NCBI GenBank assembly: GCA_040002845.1
Contig: JBDUDR010000051.1
Span: 1 to 16,998 of the forward strand
DNA: 16,998 bases
From: JBDUDR01 sp040002845
GTDB lineage: Bacteria > Actinomycetota > Actinomycetes > Propionibacteriales > Nocardioidaceae
Direction of reading: 5' to 3'
Shown: positions 12,560 through 16,998 of the stretch, in pieces
Position numbering within the stretch: the stretch's first letter is position 1
How the letters are laid out: each line of letters starts with the position of its first letter
Translations under genes and position numbers: made by a program
The notes under the pieces: model-generated
Seen by the model: only the letters and a program-made list of their open reading frames with translations
Told to the model about the DNA's origin: nothing
Databases searched by the model: none

Positions 12560-13186
12560 TCAGTCGAAGATCGGTCCCCGCTCGCGGGTCCGTTTGAGCT
12601 CATAGAAGCCCGGGACGCCCGCCACCAAGAGCACGCCGTCCCAGAGGTTGGCCGCCTCCTGGCCGCGCGGGCTGGGGGTGACCACGGGACCGAAGAACGC
12701 GACGCCCTGCACCGAGATGACCGGAGTGCCAACCTTCAGGCCCACCTGGTCGATGCCCTCGTGATGCGACTTGCTCAAGGCGTCGTCGTAGTCCGTGGAG
12801 TCCATGGCGTCCGCGAGCGCAGTCGGCAGGCCGACCTCGGTCAGGGCCTCTTCGATGGTCTCGCGAGTGTGCGGCATCCCCCGATTGTGAAAACGCGTGC
12901 CAAGCGCGGTGTAGAGCGATCCCAGGATTTCCTCGCCATGCTCGAGAGCCACCGCCGTGCAGACCCGCGCAGGTCCCCAGGCGGTCGTCAAGAACTTGCG
13001 GTAGTCATCGCTGACCTCTCGTCCCTCGTTCAGGATGGCCAGGCTCATGACGTGGAACCGGGTCGAAACCGGGCGAACCTTCTCCACCTCGAGCATCCAA
13101 CGAGACGTCATCCACGCCCAGGGACACAGCGGATCGAACCAAAAGTCGGCTGTGACCGTTTCGGGAGTTGACGATACGTCTGTCAT
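12560..13186 (-). CDS. DsbA-family, mycothiol-dependent nitroreductase-like protein with a CPWA site
   Basis: Thioredoxin-fold protein of the DsbA/FrnE group, 208 residues, with no signal peptide, so cytosolic. It matches Rv2466c of M. tuberculosis across its length, as I remember that sequence: ADFWFDPLCPW, FHVMSLAILNE, AWGPARV, LYTALGTRFHN, LSKSHHEGID, VGTPVISVQGVAFFGPV and the C-terminal ELKRTR. Rv2466c uses mycothiol and has CPWC. Here the site is C21-P-W-A24, so only the nucleophilic cysteine remains; the other cysteine (in WGPARVCTA) is distant. A one-cysteine mechanism with mycothiol is plausible but inferred. Start ATG 13186 follows a G-rich GGGGCGGGC. It leads the rpiB operon and is divergent from pepN. 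Confidence 0.9.
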   Translation of the reverse strand: MTDVSSTPETVTADFWFDPLCPWAWMTSRWMLEVEKVRPVSTRFHVMSLAILNEGREVSDDYRKFLTTAWGPARVCTAVALEHGEEILGSLYTALGTRFHNRGMPHTRETIEEALTEVGLPTALADAMDSTDYDDALSKSHHEGIDQVGLKVGTPVISVQGVAFFGPVVTPSPRGQEAANLWDGVLLVAGVPGFYELKRTRERGPIFD

Positions 13187-13252
13187 GCCCGCCCCGTTTC
13201 TGTTTCAAAGCCACCATGCATATGCCGAATAGTGACCAACCTGTGACTGGAG

Positions 13253-13279
13253 AAGGGCATTGTCTCGGTCGTTATTCCC
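13253..13279 (-). promoter_or_regulatory. Weak candidate SigH/SigR-type promoter for the dsbA-like operon
   Basis: On the minus strand GGGAAT (13274-13279) is followed after 18 nt by CTT (13253-13255). The SigR/SigH consensus is GGAAT-N18-GTT, so the -35 fits and the -10 has one mismatch. The M. tuberculosis relative Rv2466c is known to belong to the SigH regulon, which makes it worth recording. The motif is short and may be coincidental. Confidence 0.25.
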
Positions 13280-13303
13280 AACTACACCGTGCGAGGATGC
13301 AGC

Positions 13304-15853
13304 ATGCCTGGGACCAACCTGACTCGGGACGAGGCGCGGGAGCGCGCCCGTATGCTCACCGTCCAGTCGTACACGGTCGACCTCGACCTGACTGCTTCGG
13401 AAACCACGTTCCCCTCGATCACGACGATCCGGTTCTCCGCTCAAGAGCCGGGCACCTCGACGTTCGTGGACCTGGTCGACGCGACCGTCCACGAGATCAC
13501 CCTGAACGGCGTGCCCGTCGACCCTGCCCAGGCATACCAGGACGGTCGCATCGCGCTTGATGGACTGGCCTCCGACAATGTAGTTCACGTGGTAGCCGAC
13601 TGCACGTACAGCCACACCGGTGAAGGGCTGCATCGCTTCGTGGACCCGGCGGACGGCCGGGTCTACCTGTACACGCAGTTCGAGGTGCCCGATGCACGCC
13701 GCGTGTTCGCGACCTTCGAGCAACCGGACCTCAAGGGCACCTACACCTTCACCGTCACCGCGCCAGCCGACTGGCAGGTGGTTTCCAACTCGGCCACGCC
13801 GGAGCCGGAACGGGTACGGGATGGAGTCGCGGTCTGGCGGTTCCCGACCACGAAGCCCATGTCCACCTACATCACTGCATTGATCGCCGGCGAATATCAC
13901 GTCGTGCGAGACAGTTACGCGGGTCGTGAGTCCGAGATCCCGCTCGCCATCTTCTGCCGGCAGTCGGTGGTCGAACATCTCGACGCCAACGACATTTTCG
14001 AGGTGACCAAGCAGGGTTTCGGTTTCTTCGAGGGCGCATTCGAGATGGCGTACCCGTTCGGCAAGTACGACCAGCTATTCGTGCCCGAGTTCAACATGGG
14101 TGCCATGGAGAATGCGGGCGCTGTGACCCTGCGGGACGAGTACCTTTTTCGCAGCCGCACCACTGTCGCGGCGTACGAAAGCCGCGCCAACACGATCCTC
14201 CACGAGATGGCGCACATGTGGTTCGGTGACCTGGTCACCATGCGCTGGTGGGACGACTTGTGGCTCAACGAGTCATTTGCGGAGTGGGCGGCGCATCACT
14301 CGTCGACCGTGGCGACCAGATATACCGAGTCGTGGACCTCGTTCGCCAACTCCCGCAAGACGTGGGCGTACCGCCAAGATCAGCTGCCCTCGACCCATCC
14401 GATCGCCGCTGACAATCACGACCTGGAGGCCGTCGAGGTGAACTTCGACGGCATCACCTACGCGAAGGGGGCGGCCGCGCTTCGCCAGCTGGTCGCCTGG
14501 GTCGGGGAGGATGCTTTCTTCGCCGGCCTGCGTGAGTACTTTGACCAGCATGCCTACGGCAACTCCGACCTGACAGATCTGCTCGGCGCCTTGGAGAGGA
14601 CCTCCGGGCGAGAGCTCGGGTCTTGGACGAAGGAGTGGCTGCAAACACCAGGTGTCAACACCCTCAGCCCCGATTTCACCGTAGGTGACGACGCCACCTA
14701 CACCAGCTTTGCGGTCAACCAGGCAGCCGTGCCCGACCATCCAACGCTGCGCCGGCATCGCATAGCCGTCGGCCTGTACGACCACGGCGCGGAAGGGATC
14801 GTTCGGCGGTCGAGCACCGAGCTCGACATCCAGGGGTCGTGCACCGAGGTGCCCGAGCTGGTCGGGCAGCCGCGAGCCGACCTGGTCTTGCTGAACGACG
14901 GAGACCTCACATACGCCAAGATCCGGCTCGACGAAGGCTCGCTGGCGACTGCCGTGAACGGCATCGAGACCATCGTCGAGTCGTTGCCGCGCGCGCTGAT
15001 CTGGGGGGCCGCCTGGGACATGACGCGCGATGCCGAGATGCCGGCCACCGACTTCGTCCGACTGGTTCTGCGCGGGATCGTGCACGAGAGCGACCTGACC
15101 GCGGTCGGAGCCCTGCTGTCGGGTGGGCAGCTGGCGATCAACCTGTACGCCGCACCCGCCAACCGGCCCGGCCTTCGAGTGGAGTGGGAACACGGGTTGC
15201 GCCGGTTGCTAGCTGCCGCGGAGCCGGGCAGCGATCATCAGCTCGCACTCGCTCGCGCAGTGATCCGAGCAGCCGCCAGCGGAGCTGCCCTGGACGAGAT
15301 CGGCGGATGGCTCGACGGCAGCGCCTCGCTCGACGGGTTGGCCGTCGACACCGACCTCCGCTGGCGCATCACATTCGAACTTGCCGCGGCGGGCCGCATC
15401 GGTGATGCGGAGATCGATGTCGAGCTCGCTCACGACAACACAGTGACCGGTCAGGAGGAGGCCGCGGCTGCGCGGACGGCGATGCCCACGGCGGAGGCCA
15501 AGGAGCGCGCCTGGCAGCTGGCCGTCGAGGACGACGACACCCCGAACGAGACTCAGCGCTCCATCGCATTCTCGTTCCAGGTGCCGGGCCAGGACGAGAT
15601 GCTGTCCCCGTTCGTCGACAGGTATCTCGAGGCGGCCACGACGATCTGGGAGAGCAAGGGCGTCCAGCGTGCAACTACTGCGTTGATGGGGATGTTCCCC
15701 CGGGTTCTGGTCAACGGCGACGTGACGGACAAGGTCGATGCCTGGCTGAAGTCCACAACGGCGAACCCGGCGGCCAAACGATATGTCTCCGAGGGCAGAG
15801 CCGATCTGGAACGGGCACTGTTGGCCCAAGCCTTGGACGCCGAGGCAAACTAG
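13304..15853 (+). CDS. pepN: Aminopeptidase N (M1 family)
   Basis: Zinc metallo-aminopeptidase, 849 residues, cytosolic; releases N-terminal residues from peptides. The exopeptidase motif G266-A-M-E-N is followed by the zinc site H300-E-M-A-H304 with the third ligand E323 exactly 18 residues on (WLNESFAEW). The N-terminal beta-domain begins TRDEARERARML, as in Streptomyces-type PepN. The C-terminal half is the helical ERAP1_C-type domain. I prefer ATG 13304 (GAGG 7 nt upstream) over GTG 13289. Length is normal for the family. The stop directly abuts the stop of the convergent DUF5130-like gene. Divergence from the dsbA-like gene is the conserved actinobacterial arrangement. Confidence 0.96.
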   Translation: MPGTNLTRDEARERARMLTVQSYTVDLDLTASETTFPSITTIRFSAQEPGTSTFVDLVDATVHEITLNGVPVDPAQAYQDGRIALDGLASDNVVHVVADCTYSHTGEGLHRFVDPADGRVYLYTQFEVPDARRVFATFEQPDLKGTYTFTVTAPADWQVVSNSATPEPERVRDGVAVWRFPTTKPMSTYITALIAGEYHVVRDSYAGRESEIPLAIFCRQSVVEHLDANDIFEVTKQGFGFFEGAFEMAYPFGKYDQLFVPEFNMGAMENAGAVTLRDEYLFRSRTTVAAYESRANTILHEMAHMWFGDLVTMRWWDDLWLNESFAEWAAHHSSTVATRYTESWTSFANSRKTWAYRQDQLPSTHPIAADNHDLEAVEVNFDGITYAKGAAALRQLVAWVGEDAFFAGLREYFDQHAYGNSDLTDLLGALERTSGRELGSWTKEWLQTPGVNTLSPDFTVGDDATYTSFAVNQAAVPDHPTLRRHRIAVGLYDHGAEGIVRRSSTELDIQGSCTEVPELVGQPRADLVLLNDGDLTYAKIRLDEGSLATAVNGIETIVESLPRALIWGAAWDMTRDAEMPATDFVRLVLRGIVHESDLTAVGALLSGGQLAINLYAAPANRPGLRVEWEHGLRRLLAAAEPGSDHQLALARAVIRAAASGAALDEIGGWLDGSASLDGLAVDTDLRWRITFELAAAGRIGDAEIDVELAHDNTVTGQEEAAAARTAMPTAEAKERAWQLAVEDDDTPNETQRSIAFSFQVPGQDEMLSPFVDRYLEAATTIWESKGVQRATTALMGMFPRVLVNGDVTDKVDAWLKSTTANPAAKRYVSEGRADLERALLAQALDAEAN

Positions 15854-16252
15854 TCAGCCGGTGTCGGTGTGAAGCGACCTGGGCTGGCGGGCCCGCTCTC
15901 CGAGCTGCTGCACGCCCGAGACGATGCCGCCCACGAGATCACCGGCTGTGAAGGCAGACTGCATCGATAGCGCCGCCAGTCCAGCCGACTGGTCGTCGAT
16001 GACCCTGCTCACCTCGGAGCCGGTCACGATCTCGAGACGGCGGGCAGCGGGGTCCACGACCACCAGCACGCTGCGCCCCGGATCCTCGAGGTGAGCGTGC
16101 AGACGCTCCGCGAACACCCGCGACTCGCTCTCGCTCGCCCCGGTGAACACCGAGAACCGGAACCCCGACAGTTGCTCCGCGACCCGGATCGCGCGCGCGA
16201 TCTCGTCGCGTTGACTCGATGAGAACGCCTCACCAACCGGCACTCTCACCAC
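15854..16252 (-). CDS. DUF5130-like protein
   Basis: A 132-residue soluble protein of unknown function. Its conserved pieces (AFSSSQRDEIARAIRVAE, FSVFTG, FAERLHAHLEDPGRSVLVVVDPAARRLEIVTG, AGDLVGGIVSGVQ) resemble the DUF5130 proteins often found next to pepN in actinobacteria. The fold is reminiscent of TPM-type domains (inference). The start is GTG 16252, with GTG 16249 or 16243 as alternatives. All of them overlap the 3' end of the small membrane-protein gene, by 23 nt or less, suggesting translational coupling. The stop is adjacent to the pepN stop, with no room for a terminator between them. Confidence 0.8.
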   Translation of the reverse strand: MVRVPVGEAFSSSQRDEIARAIRVAEQLSGFRFSVFTGASESESRVFAERLHAHLEDPGRSVLVVVDPAARRLEIVTGSEVSRVIDDQSAGLAALSMQSAFTAGDLVGGIVSGVQQLGERARQPRSLHTDTG

Positions 16253-16496
16253 CCCCTACCCGCGCATCCGGCGAGTCGCCACCCGGGCCGATCGCCCGCC
16301 GCGGCTCCTCACCGGAGTCCAGCGCGGCCAGGCCCTCGGCCGGCCCACCGATCCACTCCGGTGGCGCCCACCACGACAGCCCGGGACGATAGCGAGGTCC
16401 ACGGGCCACCGAGGGAGCCATCACGAGCAACACGATCACCCCGGCGATCGCCGCCGGCAACACACCGAGGAGCAGCAGGGCATGCAGGGTCGACAT
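16230..16496 (-). CDS. Small single-pass membrane protein
   Basis: An 88-residue protein from ATG 16496; no clear ribosome site is visible. A GTG about 16 codons upstream (giving VIFAEPPSTWPHPEP first) is an alternative start. One hydrophobic helix (about residues 4-26: LHALLLLGVLPAAIAGVIVLLVMA) is followed by a cytosolic-type basic stretch, a YRPGLSWWAPPEWIGGP motif, and an acidic/glycine tail. I recognise the aromatic-proline motif from other small actinobacterial membrane proteins but know no function. It overlaps the DUF5130-like gene downstream and probably forms a two-gene operon with it, divergent from the prolyl oligopeptidase gene. Confidence 0.65.
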   Translation of the reverse strand: MSTLHALLLLGVLPAAIAGVIVLLVMAPSVARGPRYRPGLSWWAPPEWIGGPAEGLAALDSGEEPRRAIGPGGDSPDARVGGGESAGW

Positions 16497-16672
16497 CGGC
16501 TCTGGATGCGGCCACGTGCTCGGCGGCTCCGCGAAGATCACGAGGCCAAGGCTACCGAGGCGGCTGGCGCTACGTCCGCAGGGTCGTGCCCTATCGCTCA
16601 CGGGTAAAGGGCAGGCTCTGCCACAAAGTGCGACGGTAATGCTGACACCGCCCACCGGCCGACCGCATCGCA

Positions 16673-16678
16673 TAACCT
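16673..16678 (+). promoter_or_regulatory. Candidate -10 box of a leaderless promoter for the prolyl oligopeptidase gene
   Basis: TAACCT lies exactly 6 nt before GTG 16685, which would place the transcription start at the start codon; no Shine-Dalgarno sequence is present. The box and spacing are identical to those before the chitinase remnant (8810-8815). Confidence 0.5.
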
Positions 16679-16684
16679 TCCGCT

Positions 16685-16998
16685 GTGAACTTCGTCCCGA
16701 CCGACCAGACCCCGTACCCGCCGGCAGATCGCTCGGCTGTCGTCGAGCGCATGCACGGACGAGCCGTTGCCGACCCATACCGCTGGCTGGAAGCCGCGGA
16801 CTCACCGGACACGGAGCAATGGGTTGCGGCACAACGATCGCTGTTCGACATCCGGCGCCGGGACTGGTCGCTGACAGACCACTTCTATGCGCGCCTGCGG
16901 GACCTCACGAGCACCGGAATGCACGGTCCACCCTCGTTTCGGGGCGATCGGCAGTTCTACCTCCGGCGTACGGCCGACCAGGAACATGCCGTGTTGCA
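16685..16998 (+). CDS. Prolyl oligopeptidase family serine peptidase, N-terminal part only
   Basis: The first 104 residues of an S9A-type peptidase, cut by the window end. From GTG 16685 the frame reads MNFVPTDQTPYPPADRS, then VERMHGRAVADPYRWLEAADSPDTEQWVAAQ. This is the family's N-terminal signature (HG..V.DPYRWLE...S..T..WV..Q). PSFRGDRQFYLRRTADQEHAVL, the entry into the beta-propeller, follows. No signal peptide is seen, so it is probably cytosolic. The catalytic Ser-Asp-His domain lies beyond the window. It is transcribed divergently from the small membrane-protein gene across 188 bp. Confidence 0.88.
   Translation, partial: MNFVPTDQTPYPPADRSAVVERMHGRAVADPYRWLEAADSPDTEQWVAAQRSLFDIRRRDWSLTDHFYARLRDLTSTGMHGPPSFRGDRQFYLRRTADQEHAVL

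Noticed and set aside
13260..13288. Sigma-A-type promoter for pepN (TTGTCT-N17-TACACC)
   Set aside because: The -10 matches only half the consensus and would leave almost no room before the ribosome site, so support is too weak to list.
14273..15193. 306-codon minus-strand frame opposite pepN
   Set aside because: It lies wholly within the M1 aminopeptidase coding region and shows no family motif.
1..16998. tRNA, rRNA, prophage or transposase genes
   Set aside because: None was seen by reading both strands. The AbiE pair and the repeats are the only signs of accessory DNA.

Overview
The window is gene-dense, GC-rich DNA with many GTG starts and overlapping genes. It is almost certainly chromosomal DNA of an actinomycete (Actinomycetota). 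The strongest lineage clue is the block nei-type glycosylase / rpiB / mycothiol-type DsbA nitroreductase (all minus strand) with a divergent pepN (plus strand). From memory this is the same gene order as Rv2464c-Rv2465c-Rv2466c-Rv2467 of Mycobacterium tuberculosis. The low-spacing operons, the likely mycothiol-linked enzymes and two probable leaderless promoters fit the same assignment. I cannot fix the genus; Propionibacteriales (Nocardioides or Microlunatus-like) is a guess.

Region 1 (1-4223, all minus strand) is a stress and defence segment. It starts with a homocysteine S-methyltransferase (mmuM-like). Next comes a two-gene arsenate operon: an ArsR-ArsC fusion overlapping by 4 nt a second, stand-alone arsenate reductase, preceded by two tandem TCAA-N6-TTGA operators. 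A short-chain dehydrogenase follows. The segment ends with an AbiE-type type IV toxin-antitoxin pair: an AbiEi-like antitoxin with its own palindrome, and an AbiEii-like toxin that is cut by the window edge and carries a 1-nt frameshift. No arsenite efflux pump lies in the window.

Region 2 (4224-7937) holds a cluster of intergenic repeats, a six-helix membrane protein, and a divergent two-component system. The latter is a 10-TM histidine kinase overlapping a NarL/LuxR-type response regulator.

Region 3 (7938-9592) holds a decayed secreted GH18 chitinase and a PaaI-type hotdog thioesterase. The pair is bracketed by two arrays of a 21-bp repeat in opposite orientation.

Region 4 (9593-15853) holds a small unknown ORF, a membrane-anchored SpoIIE/PP2C phosphatase, the nei, rpiB and dsbA-like genes, a small ORF divergent from nei, and pepN.

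Region 5 (15854-16998) holds a DUF5130-like protein, a small membrane protein, and the start of a prolyl oligopeptidase that runs off the window.

Most of the window is ordinary. The parts worth a second look are: the repeat families, which share a GCCGA-N12-TCGGC plan with a CAGTWAT core and bracket a decayed gene; the cysteine-free ArsR domain fused to an arsenate reductase; the frameshifted AbiEii; and the CPWA (not CPWC) active site of the DsbA-like protein. No stretch over 300 bp lacks a gene.
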